DNA of 64,000 nucleotides from Streptococcus mitis (GCA_001914195.1 MKYF01000039.1:1-64000), one strand, 5' to 3'; counted from the first letter of the stretch, positions 33,961-43,751 are shown. Notes: a model not told the origin generated them from the letters alone. Numbers and translations: made by a program.

Positions 33961-35010
33961 TTAAGCCTCTTTCATGGCAAAGTATTCCCGTACTTTTGGA
34001 GCCACTTGCGTTCCAAAAAGTTCAATAGCTCTCAGGACTTGTTCATGAGGCATAGAACCAAGAGGTAGGTGCAACATAAAGCGGTCCAAACCTAAATCCT
34101 CAATCATGCGAATCAATTTTTCTGCCACCTGATCTGGATTACCCACAAACATAGCACCATTTGGCCCAACTTGCTCCAAATATTGCTCATAACGCAATTC
34201 CTGCCAGTGCGGACGATCTTTAGAAATAGCATCCACCACTTGCTTGGTCGGATGGAAATAATCTTTTACAGCCTGCTCGCCATCTTCAGCAATCCAACCC
34301 CAAGAATGGGCCCCAACCTTTAGTTCCTGACTGGCATAACCCGCTTCGCTCCCAATCTCACGATAAGCCTGAATCAACTTTTTAAAATAACGCGGATTTC
34401 CACCAATAATGGCATAGACAATCGGTAGGCCTGCCTGAGCAATCTTCACTGTTGATTCGACATGACCACCTGTCGCTATCCACAAGGGTAATTTGTCCTG
34501 AACTGGACGAGGATAAACTTCTTTGCCAGAGATTGTTTGGGTCAAGCGACCTTGCCAGTCTAACTTGGTCTTTTCATTGACTAATTGAAGCAAGTCTAAT
34601 TTCTCATCAAAAAGGGCTTCGTAGTCTTTCAAATCATAGCCAAACAAGGGAAAAGATTCCGTGAAAGAACCTCTTCCAGCCATAATCTCCGCTCGTCCAT
34701 TTGATAAAGCATCGATAGTGGCATACTGTTGGAACAAGCGAATCGGATCCATGCTCGAGAGAATGCTGACTGCACTGGTCAAACGGATTTTCTTGGTATT
34801 GACTGCCCCAGCTGCCAGGACAATCTCTGGCGCAGATACCGCAAAATCCGCTCGATGATGCTCACCAATCCCATATACATCCAAACCAACCTTGTCAGCC
34901 AGTTCAATTTCTGCCACCAACTGGCGAATACGTTTGGCATGACTGTAAGTTTGCCCAGTTCCTTCAAGCTCCGTTGTTTCCCCAAATGTTGAAATTCCCA
35001 ATTCTACCAT
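33961..35010 (-). CDS. Luciferase-like (LLM class) flavin-dependent monooxygenase
   Basis: 349 residues; the (beta/alpha)8 LLM fold is shown by the N-terminal VELGISTFGETTE, DVYGIGEHHRADFAVSAPEI, RLTSAVSILSSMDPIRLFQQ and GRAEIMAGRGSF signatures. It would use FMNH2 and oxygen on an unknown substrate. The pneumococcal counterpart also lies between glmS and spuA. The ATG is preceded by AAGGAG. It is a single-gene unit with a BOX repeat on its upstream side. Confidence 0.85.
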   Translation of the reverse strand: MVELGISTFGETTELEGTGQTYSHAKRIRQLVAEIELADKVGLDVYGIGEHHRADFAVSAPEIVLAAGAVNTKKIRLTSAVSILSSMDPIRLFQQYATIDALSNGRAEIMAGRGSFTESFPLFGYDLKDYEALFDEKLDLLQLVNEKTKLDWQGRLTQTISGKEVYPRPVQDKLPLWIATGGHVESTVKIAQAGLPIVYAIIGGNPRYFKKLIQAYREIGSEAGYASQELKVGAHSWGWIAEDGEQAVKDYFHPTKQVVDAISKDRPHWQELRYEQYLEQVGPNGAMFVGNPDQVAEKLIRMIEDLGLDRFMLHLPLGSMPHEQVLRAIELFGTQVAPKVREYFAMKEA

Positions 35011-35059
35011 TGCGATTCTCCTTGTCTACCTCTGTCCTTCAATTTGAAAAATTATTCTA

Positions 35060-35175
35060 ATACTCAATGAAAATCAAAGAGCAAACTAAGAAGCTAGCCG
35101 CAGGCTGCTCAAAACAGTGTTTTGAGGTTGCAGATGGAAGCTGACGTGGTTTGAAGAGACTTTCGAAGAGTATAA
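35060..35175 (+). repeat. BOX element (boxA-boxC type)
   Basis: Runs from ATACTCAATGAAAATCAAAG to TTCGAAGAGTATAA, with the internal palindrome CAAAACAGTGTTTTG. Nearly identical to the copies at 15124 and 43515. Confidence 0.9.
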
Positions 35176-35212
35176 CACGAATCTTGAGTACAGGCAACCA
35201 ATTTGCTCACAA

Positions 35213-35235
35213 GAAAAAGCCTAGATAACTAGACT
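35213..35235 (-). terminator. glmS terminator
   Basis: Minus-strand AGTCTAG-TTAT-CTAGGCT followed by TTTTTCTTG. Confidence 0.65.
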
Positions 35236-35243
35236 TTTTTAGC

Positions 35244-37052
35244 TTATTCTACCGTTACTGACTTGGCAAGGTTACGTGGTTTGTCCACATCGAGGCCACG
35301 GTGGAGTGTTGCAAAGTAAGCGACCAATTGCGTTGGCACAACCATTGAAATTGGTGAGAGGTAAGGGTGTACAGTCGTAAGCACGATGTCATCTGTATCT
35401 TTAGCAACATTTTCTTCTGCGATAGTGAGAACCTTGGCACCACGGGCTGCGACCTCTTGGATATTTCCACGAGTATGGTTGGCAAGAACTGGATCTGACA
35501 AGAGGGCCAAAACAGGCGTTCCTTCTTCAATCAAGGCAATAGTTCCATGCTTGAGCTCTCCTGCCGCAAAGCCTTCACACTGGATGTAAGAAATCTCTTT
35601 GAGTTTGAGACTTGCTTCCATGGCTACATAGTAATCTTGACCACGTCCGATGTAAAAGGCGTTACGAGTTGTTTCAAGAAGATCACGAACCTTGGCATCA
35701 ATGGTTTCTTTCTCTGAAAGAGTTGATTCGATAGACTGAGCTACGATTGACAACTCATGCACCAAGTCAAAGGCTTGCGCTTTAGCATTACCATTTGCTT
35801 CTCCTACTGCTTTTGCAAGAAAGGCAAGGGCTGCGATTTGCGCTGTATAGGCTTTAGTTGATGCCACGGCAATTTCAGGTCCTGCATGAAGGAGCATGGT
35901 ATGGTTGGCTTCACGAGAAAGAGTTGAACCTGGGACGTTTGTCACTGTCAAGCTTGGGATTCCCATTTCATTAGCCTTGACCAAAACCTGACGGCTATCC
36001 GCTGTTTCACCAGACTGGCTGATAAAGATGAAGAGTGGTTTCTTGCTGAGAAGTGGCATGCCGTAGCCCCACTCAGATGAGATTCCAAGTTCAACTGGCG
36101 TATCTGTCAATTCTTCCAGCATCTTCTTAGAAGCAAATCCTGCGTGGTAAGATGTTCCAGCTGCAAGGATGTAGATACGGTCTGCGTCTTGAACAGCCTG
36201 GATGATAGCTGGGTCTACGACAACCTGACCAGCATCATCCGTGTAGGCTTGAATGAGTTTACGCATAACAGTTGGTTGCTCATCAATTTCCTTAAGCATG
36301 TAGTAAGGATAAGTTCCCTTACCGATATCTGACAAGTCAAGCTCAGCAGTGTAGCTAGCACGTTCACGACTGTTGCCATCATAGTCTTGAACTTCTACAC
36401 TATCAGCCTTGACGATTACCAGCTCTTGGTCATGAATTTCCATATATTGGTTGGTTTCACGAATCATAGCCATGGCGTCTGAACAAACCATGTTGTAGCC
36501 TTCCCCAAGACCAATCAAAAGTGGTGATTTATTTTTAGCCACGTAGATGACTTCAGGAGCTTGTGAGTCAACCAAGGCAAAAGCATAAGAACCACGGATA
36601 ATGTGAAGAGCTTTTTTGAAGGCTTCAAGAACTGACAAGCCATCTTCTTCCGCAAATTTTCCAATCAAGTGAACGGCTATTTCCGTATCTGTTTGCCCTT
36701 TGAAGTGGTGACCTGCAAGGTATTCTTCCTTGATTTCAAGGTAGTTCTCAATCACTCCATTGTGAACCAAGACAAAACGTTCTGTCTCAGAGCGGTGTGG
36801 GTGAGCATTGTCTTCCGTTGGTTTCCCGTGAGTAGCCCAACGAGTATGTCCGATACCAGTTGTTCCCTCAACACCAGCTGTCTTAGCAGATAATTCTGCG
36901 ATACGACCGACAGCCTTGACTAGGTGATTTTCAGCACCACCTAGGACAAAAATCCCCGCAGAATCATAGCCACGGTATTCGAGCTTTTCAAGCCCTTGAA
37001 TCAAAATATCAGTTGCATTTGTGTTTCCAACAACACCAACAATTCCACACAT
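35244..37052 (-). CDS. glmS: Glutamine-fructose-6-phosphate aminotransferase
   Basis: 602 residues: N-terminal glutaminase with catalytic Cys2 (MCGIVGVVGN), two SIS isomerase domains (AAGTSYHAGFASK, ISQSGETADSRQ, CEGFAAGELKHG) and the conserved C-terminus AKSVTVE. It makes glucosamine-6-phosphate for peptidoglycan and other amino-sugar polymers. Two NagR-like operators flank its promoter. There is no glmS ribozyme in its leader, as expected for streptococci, where the gene is controlled by a repressor. Confidence 0.98.
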   Translation of the reverse strand: MCGIVGVVGNTNATDILIQGLEKLEYRGYDSAGIFVLGGAENHLVKAVGRIAELSAKTAGVEGTTGIGHTRWATHGKPTEDNAHPHRSETERFVLVHNGVIENYLEIKEEYLAGHHFKGQTDTEIAVHLIGKFAEEDGLSVLEAFKKALHIIRGSYAFALVDSQAPEVIYVAKNKSPLLIGLGEGYNMVCSDAMAMIRETNQYMEIHDQELVIVKADSVEVQDYDGNSRERASYTAELDLSDIGKGTYPYYMLKEIDEQPTVMRKLIQAYTDDAGQVVVDPAIIQAVQDADRIYILAAGTSYHAGFASKKMLEELTDTPVELGISSEWGYGMPLLSKKPLFIFISQSGETADSRQVLVKANEMGIPSLTVTNVPGSTLSREANHTMLLHAGPEIAVASTKAYTAQIAALAFLAKAVGEANGNAKAQAFDLVHELSIVAQSIESTLSEKETIDAKVRDLLETTRNAFYIGRGQDYYVAMEASLKLKEISYIQCEGFAAGELKHGTIALIEEGTPVLALLSDPVLANHTRGNIQEVAARGAKVLTIAEENVAKDTDDIVLTTVHPYLSPISMVVPTQLVAYFATLHRGLDVDKPRNLAKSVTVE

Positions 37053-37091
37053 AGTATATACGACACAGACCAGCTGTGCTTTCTCCTTAAA

Positions 37092-37186
37092 ATTGGTATA
37101 GTCTAATTCCTCTTTTATAGAATCAGCAAAAACAGTATATACTTGTTTCTTTAACTTGTCAAGAGTAAAAATTGGTATAGTTCAAA
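37092..37186 (-). promoter_or_regulatory. glmS promoter with two NagR (dre)-like operators
   Basis: Minus-strand promoter TTGACA (37157-37162), 17-bp spacer, TATACT (37134-37139). The sequence AAATTGGTATAGT occurs downstream (37090-37102) and upstream (37169-37181) of it, each followed by a degenerate second half-site (CTAAT, TCAAAT). This resembles the dre sites bound by GntR-type NagR, which represses glmS in the absence of amino sugars in other streptococci. Confidence 0.6.
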
Positions 37187-37206
37187 TTACGCTCCTGTAA
37201 GCAAAA

Positions 37207-37240
37207 GACTCTGACCAATTAGGATAATCAGTCAGAGTCC
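37207..37240 (-). terminator. Terminator after the GH1 gene
   Basis: Nine-base-pair stem GACTCTGAC/GTCAGAGTC, T-rich on both sides (TTTT on the minus strand, six T on the plus strand). Confidence 0.7.
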
Positions 37241-37244
37241 TTTT

Positions 37245-38624
37245 TTAAAATCCATTATTATCACTTAGTTCCTTGAACCAGTGCCCTGATTTCTTCAGAC
37301 GACGTTCTTGCGTTTCCAAGTCTAATTCGACCAAACCATAGCGATTTTTATAGCTGTTGAGCCATGACCAGCAATCGATAAAGGTCCAAATCAAGTATCC
37401 CTTACAATTGGCTCCGTCTTCAATGGCACGGTGAAGTTCACGAAGATGACCTTTTACAAAGTCAATACGATAATCATCTTGGATCATTCCATTCTCACGG
37501 AATTTTTCTTCCCCTTCAACACCCATACCATTCTCTGTCAACATCCACTCAATATTGCCATAATTTTCCTTGATATTTTGAGCAATGTCATAAATCCCTT
37601 GCTCATAAATCTCCCAGCCACGATGAGGATTGATTTTACGTCCAGGCATCACATAAGGCTCGTAAAAATGTTCTGGTAAGAGTGGACTCTCTGGATGCTT
37701 AGCAAATCGAGGAGCCATAACACGCAAAGGTTGATAGTAGTTGACACCAAGGAAGTCCACCGTATTGTCACGAATGAGCTCCAACTCCTCCTCTGTAGCA
37801 TCAGGCAAGAGACCGTGTTCATGCAAGATTTCTACTAACTCCTGTGGATAAGTACCCAAAACGGACGGATCTAAGAAAGATTGGGCCTGAAAAAGGTCCG
37901 CAATACGAGCAGCCTTAACATCAGCAGGATGCTGGCTACGTGGATAAGCCGGTGTCAAGTTGAGGACAATCCCGATCTTGGAGTCTGGCAAAAGTTCATG
38001 ACAAGCCTTAACCGCCCGACTGCTAGCCAATTGTGTATGATAAGCTACTTTAACGGCTGCCTCTGCATCCACCTTATGTGGATAATGGGCATCGTAAAAA
38101 TAGCCAAACTCTACAGGAACGATGGGCTCGTTAAAGGTAATCCATTGATCCACTAAATCTCCATAAGTCTCAAAACAAAAACGAGCATAGTCTTCATAGG
38201 CTGAGACAGTCGCCTTATTTTCCCAACCATCACCATCTTCTTGAAGGGCAAAAGGCAAATCAAAATGATAAAGATTGACTAAAAGACGAATCCCTTTGGC
38301 CTTAATAGCCTCAAAAACCTTACGGTAAAAGTCTACACCTTGAGGATTGAATTTTCCACGCCCTTGTGGAAAAATCCGTGACCACTGAATAGAAGTTCGA
38401 AAGGCAGTGTGACCAGTCTCTAACAAAAGCTCAATATCCTGCTCCCAATTCTCATAAAAGGTCGATGTCTTATCTGGACCAATCCCATTATAGTAACGAT
38501 TTGGCTCCACTTGGTACCAATAATCCCAGAGATTATCTCCCTTACCGTCACCAGCTACACGTCCTTCTGTTTGTGGTCCAGAAGTAGAGGATCCCCAGAC
38601 AAAATCCTTTGGAAATCTTAGCAT
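37245..38624 (-). CDS. Glycoside hydrolase family 1 (6-phospho-beta-glucosidase type)
   Basis: 459 residues, full GH1 length. The N-terminal FPKDFVWGSSTSGPQTEG, the acid/base Glu in WITFNEPI and the nucleophile Glu in MLTENGMG are present. Phospho-glycosidases of this family act on sugars imported by PTS. No PTS gene is adjacent, so the substrate cannot be fixed; the start of the protein deviates slightly from BglA-type enzymes. The gene is monocistronic between two terminators. Confidence 0.85.
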   Translation of the reverse strand: MLRFPKDFVWGSSTSGPQTEGRVAGDGKGDNLWDYWYQVEPNRYYNGIGPDKTSTFYENWEQDIELLLETGHTAFRTSIQWSRIFPQGRGKFNPQGVDFYRKVFEAIKAKGIRLLVNLYHFDLPFALQEDGDGWENKATVSAYEDYARFCFETYGDLVDQWITFNEPIVPVEFGYFYDAHYPHKVDAEAAVKVAYHTQLASSRAVKACHELLPDSKIGIVLNLTPAYPRSQHPADVKAARIADLFQAQSFLDPSVLGTYPQELVEILHEHGLLPDATEEELELIRDNTVDFLGVNYYQPLRVMAPRFAKHPESPLLPEHFYEPYVMPGRKINPHRGWEIYEQGIYDIAQNIKENYGNIEWMLTENGMGVEGEEKFRENGMIQDDYRIDFVKGHLRELHRAIEDGANCKGYLIWTFIDCWSWLNSYKNRYGLVELDLETQERRLKKSGHWFKELSDNNGF

Positions 38625-38663
38625 ACATTTACCTCTTTATCTACTCATTTTTCCCATTATACA

Positions 38664-38707
38664 GAAAAAACAAGGTAAAAACTAGTTACATTTTTTCCTT
38701 GTTTTTC
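38664..38707. terminator. Bidirectional terminator upstream of GH1 / downstream of proS
   Basis: AACAAGG/CCTTGTT with T-runs on both strands; serves proS (ends 38723, minus strand). Confidence 0.65.
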
Positions 38708-38722
38708 TTCTGATTATAGTTT

Positions 38723-40576
38723 TTATTTCTTGCTGAGAATTTCAAGCGTTTCAAGTAAGTTATCTGCATGAACTTCGATGGTGTCACCAGTCGCTTTAAT
38801 CTTAACTTCTACGATGCCATCGGCCGCTTTTTTACCAACAGTAATACGGATCGGCAATCCAATCAAGTCGCTATCACTGAATTTGACTCCGACACGTTCG
38901 TTACGGTCATCCGTCAAGACTTCGTAACCTGCTCCCATCAAGCTTGCTTCAAGTTTTTCTGTCAAGACTTGCGCTTCTTCGTCCTTGACATTGACAGTGA
39001 TCAAGTGAACATCAAATGGCGCCAATTCTTTAGGGAAGTTGATTCCCCAAGCGTAACGGTATTCACCTTTTGGCGTTTTGTTAACAAAGAGGCGAGCGTG
39101 TTGCTCCATCACTGCTGAAAGGAGACGGCTAACACCGATACCGTAACATCCCATGATGATTGGCACAGCGCGACCATTTTCATCCAAAACATCTGCTCCC
39201 ATGCTTGCTGAATAGCGAGTGCCGAGTTTAAAGATGTGACCAATTTCGATACCACGCGCAAAGTTAAGGACACCTTGTCCGTCTGGAGAAATTTCACCCT
39301 CACGAACTTCACGGATATCCACATATTCTGCAGTAAAATCACGACCTGGATTCACACCAGTCAAGTGGTAGCCATCTTCGTTAGCACCGACCACTGCATT
39401 GCGAACATCTTGCACCTTACGGTCTGCGATGATTTTAATATTCTCTGGCAAACCAACTGGTCCAAGTGAACCGAACCCTGCTTGAACAAGATTCGCCACT
39501 TCTTCTTCACTAGCAACGTCAAAGAAATCTGCTCCCAAATGGTTTTTCAACTTAACTTCGTTGAGTTGGTCATTTCCAACTAGAAGGGCCGCAACAAGTT
39601 CACCATCTGCCATGTAGAAGAGGGTTTTGATCGTTTGTTCTTCTGGAACATTGAGGAAGGCTGCAACTTCATCAATTGATTTAACATCTGGTGTTGCAAC
39701 ACGAGTCACTTCTTCTTCAGCGACAACACGGTTGCTTGGTTTGTACTCGTTTGTTGCCATTTCCAAGTTAGCCGCATAGCTAGATTCACTTGAGTAAGCA
39801 ATGGTATCTTCACCAGAAACCATCCATTTGAGCAATTCTGCCTTGATTTCTTCTTGCACTTCTGCAGGAATTTCGTCAAATGAGGCAACTGACTTGTCCA
39901 AGACAACCCAGCGATCAAGGTCTGTACGAGCAGGTGTAATGGCCATAAATTCTTGGCTGTCCTTACCACCCATGGCTCCACCGTCACCGATGATAGCCTT
40001 GAAGTCTAAACCACTACGAGTGAAAATACGCTCATAAGCAGCCTTGTACTCATCGTAAACACTGTCCAAGCTATCATAGTTAGCGTGGAAACTGTAAGCA
40101 TCCTTCATGATAAACTCACGTGTACGGAGAAGTCCATTACGTGGGCGTTTTTCATCACGATACTTAGGCTGGATTTGGTAAAGGTTAAGTGGCAATTGCT
40201 TGTAAGACTTAACAGAATCACGGACAATAGCTGTAAAGGTTTCTTCGTGAGTTGGACCTAGAATGAAGTCTGATTTTTCACGGTTTTTTAGTTTGTAAAG
40301 GTCTTCACCATAAGTTTCATAACGACCTGATTCGCGCCACAACTCTGCACTGAGAAGGGCAGGAGCCAACATCTCAACGGCACCAATCTTGTCGAATTCT
40401 TGGCGCATGATGTTTTTGGCTTTTTCAATCACACGGTTGGCAAGTGGTAAGTAAGAATAAACACCTGCTGAGACTTGACGAACATAACCAGCTCGCAACA
40501 TAAGAGCATGGCTGATAACTTGAGCATCGCTTGGCATTTCGCGAAGCGTTGGGATAGGCATTTTACTTTGTTTCAT
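38723..40576 (-). CDS. proS: Prolyl-tRNA synthetase
   Basis: 617 residues, the long bacterial ProRS form with an editing (INS) domain between motifs 2 and 3 (about 230-390). Class II motifs are seen in GAVEMLAPALL, RDEKRPRNGLLRTREFIMKD and the C-terminal GCYGIGVSRLL. It charges tRNA-Pro and edits Ala-tRNA-Pro. It lies 12 bases downstream of the eep gene and is probably cotranscribed with uppS-cdsA-eep. Confidence 0.97.
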   Translation of the reverse strand: MKQSKMPIPTLREMPSDAQVISHALMLRAGYVRQVSAGVYSYLPLANRVIEKAKNIMRQEFDKIGAVEMLAPALLSAELWRESGRYETYGEDLYKLKNREKSDFILGPTHEETFTAIVRDSVKSYKQLPLNLYQIQPKYRDEKRPRNGLLRTREFIMKDAYSFHANYDSLDSVYDEYKAAYERIFTRSGLDFKAIIGDGGAMGGKDSQEFMAITPARTDLDRWVVLDKSVASFDEIPAEVQEEIKAELLKWMVSGEDTIAYSSESSYAANLEMATNEYKPSNRVVAEEEVTRVATPDVKSIDEVAAFLNVPEEQTIKTLFYMADGELVAALLVGNDQLNEVKLKNHLGADFFDVASEEEVANLVQAGFGSLGPVGLPENIKIIADRKVQDVRNAVVGANEDGYHLTGVNPGRDFTAEYVDIREVREGEISPDGQGVLNFARGIEIGHIFKLGTRYSASMGADVLDENGRAVPIIMGCYGIGVSRLLSAVMEQHARLFVNKTPKGEYRYAWGINFPKELAPFDVHLITVNVKDEEAQVLTEKLEASLMGAGYEVLTDDRNERVGVKFSDSDLIGLPIRITVGKKAADGIVEVKIKATGDTIEVHADNLLETLEILSKK

Positions 40577-40588
40577 AATATTCCTCGA

Positions 40589-41848
40589 TTATCTAAAAAA
40601 GAGTCGCATGATGTCATTCCAAGTCACAGCAATCATCAAGACAACCATGATGACCACTCCGGCCAAGGTGACATAGGTTTCAATTTCTTGTTTCAATGGT
40701 TTGCGGCGAATGGCTTCCAGGATATTGAGCACAATCTTACCACCATCCAATGCTGGAATCGGAATAAGATTAAAAATCCCGATATTAATGGAAATTATTG
40801 CCAAGAAGTACAAGACGTTCTCAATTCCATTTTTAGCAGCATCACTACTTGCCTTAAAGATGGCAACAGGTCCACCTAGCTTGTTCAAATCCGGTTGGAA
40901 AATCAGATTTTTCAGAGCTGATAGAATTCGGAGAGCTGAGTCAGCAGCAGTTGTAAAACCACCTACAAACATGGATAGAAAATCTGACTTAATCCCCGGT
41001 TGAACACCTAGAAGATATCGACCTTGATTTTCTTCGGGAGTAACCGTTACTTGTTTGTCACTCCCCTTTTCAGAAATAGTCACATCCAAACTTGGGGTCG
41101 TCTTATCTTTGGTTTCTGTTTCCACAGCCTGGATCAAGCTTTCCCAGTTGCTAATCTCATGTGAACCAATCTTGGTAATCTGAGCTGTTTCTGGCACTCC
41201 TACCTTAGCCAAGGCCCCTTGAGGCATGACATGGAACTGGTTAGTATCAACATCTCTGACACCACCCTGCATGAAAATTAAAATCCAGAAAACAACAATA
41301 CCTAAGATAAAGTTGTTCATAGGTCCTGCAAAGTTGGTAATCAGTTTGCCCCAGATAGTCGCATTTTGATATTGAACATCTAAAGGTGCAATCCGAACCT
41401 CCGTTCCATCTGCTTCCACAACCGTTGCATTGTGATCCACTGCAAATGTTTTTTCTTCTTCCAGAACCAAGCCCTTGATAAAAAGCTTGTCTTCAAAATC
41501 AAACTGGGTCACCTGCATAGGAAGAGCTGTTTGATCCAATTTTTTACCTGAAAGATTGATACGTTTAACCTTACCGTCCTCAGCAAGTGTCAAACTGACA
41601 GGAGTTCCTGTCTTGATTTCAGTTGTATCATCACTCCAACCGGCCATGCGGACATAGCCACCCAGAGGCAAGATTCGAATGGTATAGGCTGTCCCATCCT
41701 TGCCAATGTGAGCAAAGATTTTGGGTCCCATACCGATGGCAAATTCACGCACTAGAATTCCTGATTTCTTGGCAAAGTAGAAGTGGCCGAACTCGTGCAC
41801 CACCACAATAATCCCGAAAACCAGAATAAAGGTTAAAATTCCGAGCAT
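40589..41848 (-). CDS. eep: Site-2 zinc metalloprotease Eep (RseP)
   Basis: 419 residues with the active-site HEFGH motif (about 18-22), a central PDZ domain (about 190-270) and the second metal-site motif NLIPIPALDGG near residue 355, between transmembrane segments. In streptococci Eep processes lipoprotein-derived and signal-peptide-derived pheromones by intramembrane proteolysis. Its place between cdsA and proS is conserved in the genus. Confidence 0.93.
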   Translation of the reverse strand: MLGILTFILVFGIIVVVHEFGHFYFAKKSGILVREFAIGMGPKIFAHIGKDGTAYTIRILPLGGYVRMAGWSDDTTEIKTGTPVSLTLAEDGKVKRINLSGKKLDQTALPMQVTQFDFEDKLFIKGLVLEEEKTFAVDHNATVVEADGTEVRIAPLDVQYQNATIWGKLITNFAGPMNNFILGIVVFWILIFMQGGVRDVDTNQFHVMPQGALAKVGVPETAQITKIGSHEISNWESLIQAVETETKDKTTPSLDVTISEKGSDKQVTVTPEENQGRYLLGVQPGIKSDFLSMFVGGFTTAADSALRILSALKNLIFQPDLNKLGGPVAIFKASSDAAKNGIENVLYFLAIISINIGIFNLIPIPALDGGKIVLNILEAIRRKPLKQEIETYVTLAGVVIMVVLMIAVTWNDIMRLFFR

Positions 41849-41869
41849 AGTATTTCCTCCGTCTTTTGA

Positions 41870-42673
41870 TTAAAAGAGTCCAAATAAGTGCATAATTGGA
41901 AATACAAGCAACATACTATCGAAACGATCCAAAATACCACCATGTCCAGGGATAAATTTCCCAGAATCCTTGACACCAAAGTGACGCTTAATCGAACTTT
42001 CTAGTAAATCACCAAATTGTCCAGCAATGCTAAAGAAAATAGCAAAGACTGACATCTTGTAAATTCCATACGGAAGAGCAACTGTACTGTCAAACATCAT
42101 AAAGATGATGGTTACTAAAATCGCACCTAAAATACCACCCAAGGCACCCTCAAAGGTTTTATTTGGAGAAACTGTCGGAGCTAATTTTCGTTTACCATAG
42201 TTCATTCCTACAAGATAGGCACCACTGTCGGTCGCCCAGACGATACACAAGGCCAAGAGCGCCTTATCTAAACCTGCAACACGAGCATCTAGTAAAGCAT
42301 TAAAACCAAATCCCACGTAAAAGCTCATAGCCAGAGGGAAAACAGCATCCTCAATCGTATAAGACTTGCTAAAAACGGTCGTTCCTAACATGATTGAAAT
42401 CAAAACACTATAAGCAACCACATTCCCATCAACTGGTAAAAAAGTCAGGTAATTCTCTAAGGGAATGGTCAAGGCAAAGGTTGCAAAGAGGGTCAAAAGG
42501 CCCTCCATCGTCATGGTCTCTAGACCTCTCATCTTCAAAAGTTCATGCATTGCTAGCATGGCTATAATTCCAATTGCAATCTGAAACAAGAGTCCCCCAA
42601 TCATTAAAATTGGTAGGAAAATAGCCAGGGCAATCCCTGCAAACAAGGTTCTTTTTTGTAAATCCTGTGTCAT
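41870..42673 (-). CDS. cdsA: Phosphatidate cytidylyltransferase
   Basis: 267 residues with about seven membrane segments and the CDP-alcohol precursor signature (DSGKFIPGHGGILDRFDSML) near the C-terminus. It converts phosphatidic acid and CTP into CDP-diacylglycerol for phospholipid synthesis. It follows uppS by 8 bases. Confidence 0.95.
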   Translation of the reverse strand: MTQDLQKRTLFAGIALAIFLPILMIGGLLFQIAIGIIAMLAMHELLKMRGLETMTMEGLLTLFATFALTIPLENYLTFLPVDGNVVAYSVLISIMLGTTVFSKSYTIEDAVFPLAMSFYVGFGFNALLDARVAGLDKALLALCIVWATDSGAYLVGMNYGKRKLAPTVSPNKTFEGALGGILGAILVTIIFMMFDSTVALPYGIYKMSVFAIFFSIAGQFGDLLESSIKRHFGVKDSGKFIPGHGGILDRFDSMLLVFPIMHLFGLF

Positions 42674-42681
42674 ATTTCCTC

Positions 42682-43440
42682 CTAAACTCCTCCAAATCGG
42701 CGATGACGACGATTGTAAGCAAGAATGGCTTCCTGCAAGGCTATCTCGTCAAAATCAGGCCACAAGGTGTCCGTAAAATAGAGCTCACTATAGGCGCCCT
42801 GCCATGGAAGGAAATTGCTCAAACGCAATTCTCCACTAGTACGGATAATCAAGTCTGGGTCTCGTAAGTCCTTAGGCAAATGCTGGGTAAAGAGATAGTT
42901 ACCAATCAATTCTTCTGTGATGTCACCTGGGTTGATTTTAGCATCTAACACATCCTGGGAAATCAACTTAAGAGCCTGTGTAATCTCAGCACGTCCACCA
43001 TAGTTGAGGGCAAAATTAAGAATCAAACCTGTGTTGTTCTTAGTCAATTCCTCAGCTTTAGTCAGAGCTTCAAAGGTTTGCTTAGGCAGGCGGTCCGTTT
43101 CCCCAATCATTTGAATCTTAACATTATTCGCATGCAATTCCGGGACATAATTATCATAAAACTCTACTGGCAAGTTCATGATAAACTTGACTTCCTGATC
43201 TGGACGGGTCCAATTTTCCGTAGAAAAAGCATAGACCGTAATAACCTTTACGCCCAGTTTGTTGGCTGCCTTGGTCACAGTTTGCAATGCTTCCATACCC
43301 GCCTTGTGTCCGAAGACTCGCGGTTGCATACGTTTTTTAGCCCAACGGCCATTGCCATCCATGATGATGCCGATATGAGCAGGAACCTGTGCCGGAACCT
43401 CTACTTCCACAGCCTTATCTTTCTTAAAAAATCCAAACAT
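42682..43440 (-). CDS. uppS: Undecaprenyl diphosphate synthase
   Basis: 252 residues; the catalytic IIMDGNGRWAKKR motif (about 26-38), YAFSTENWTRP and the C-terminal GELRLSNFLPWQ signatures are all present. It makes the C55 lipid carrier for wall and teichoic acid synthesis. First gene of the uppS-cdsA-eep-proS cluster. A BOX repeat and a csRNA lie in its upstream region. Confidence 0.97.
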   Translation of the reverse strand: MFGFFKKDKAVEVEVPAQVPAHIGIIMDGNGRWAKKRMQPRVFGHKAGMEALQTVTKAANKLGVKVITVYAFSTENWTRPDQEVKFIMNLPVEFYDNYVPELHANNVKIQMIGETDRLPKQTFEALTKAEELTKNNTGLILNFALNYGGRAEITQALKLISQDVLDAKINPGDITEELIGNYLFTQHLPKDLRDPDLIIRTSGELRLSNFLPWQGAYSELYFTDTLWPDFDEIALQEAILAYNRRHRRFGGV

Positions 43441-43514
43441 GATCTTATTCCTATTTAAAAATCTATCGTTTCATTATACCATATTTCCCTATTTTCTTCT
43501 ATCACTAAGCTATT

Positions 43515-43631
43515 TATACTCTTCGAAAATCAAATTCAAACCACGTCAGCTCTATCTGCAACCTCAAAACAGTGTTTTGAGCAACCTGCGGTTAGCTTCC
43601 TAGTTTGCTCTTTGATTTTCATTGAGTATTA
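43515..43631 (-). repeat. BOX element (boxA-boxC type, inverted)
   Basis: Third BOX copy, in the opposite orientation, from TATACTCTTCGAAAATCAAA to GATTTTCATTGAGTATTA. It sits between uppS and the csRNA. Confidence 0.9.
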
Positions 43632-43655
43632 TTCTCAGGCACAAAGCCCATTTCC

Positions 43656-43751
43656 AAAAAAATAAGCCGCCTGATTGGGCGACTCTATTTTTTATAGGGA
43701 GATTATTATGAAAAAGTTTTAGGAGTTTAAGTTAAGGTCTTCTTAACTTAT
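43656..43751 (-). ncRNA. Cia-dependent small RNA (csRNA) upstream of uppS
   Basis: A transcript of about 95 nt on the minus strand: a 5' stem TAAGTTAAG/CTTAACTTA, then a single-stranded part with CTTTTTCATAATAATCTCCC, complementary to start codons and ribosome binding sites, and the terminator AGTCGCCCAATCAGGCGGCT with seven T. CiaR-driven csRNAs in pneumococcus have exactly this layout and act on competence-related mRNAs. Its 5' stem differs from the other three copies. Confidence 0.85.

Noticed and set aside
37053..37091. glmS ribozyme
   Set aside because: The gap is too short and lacks the ribozyme core; operators were found instead.
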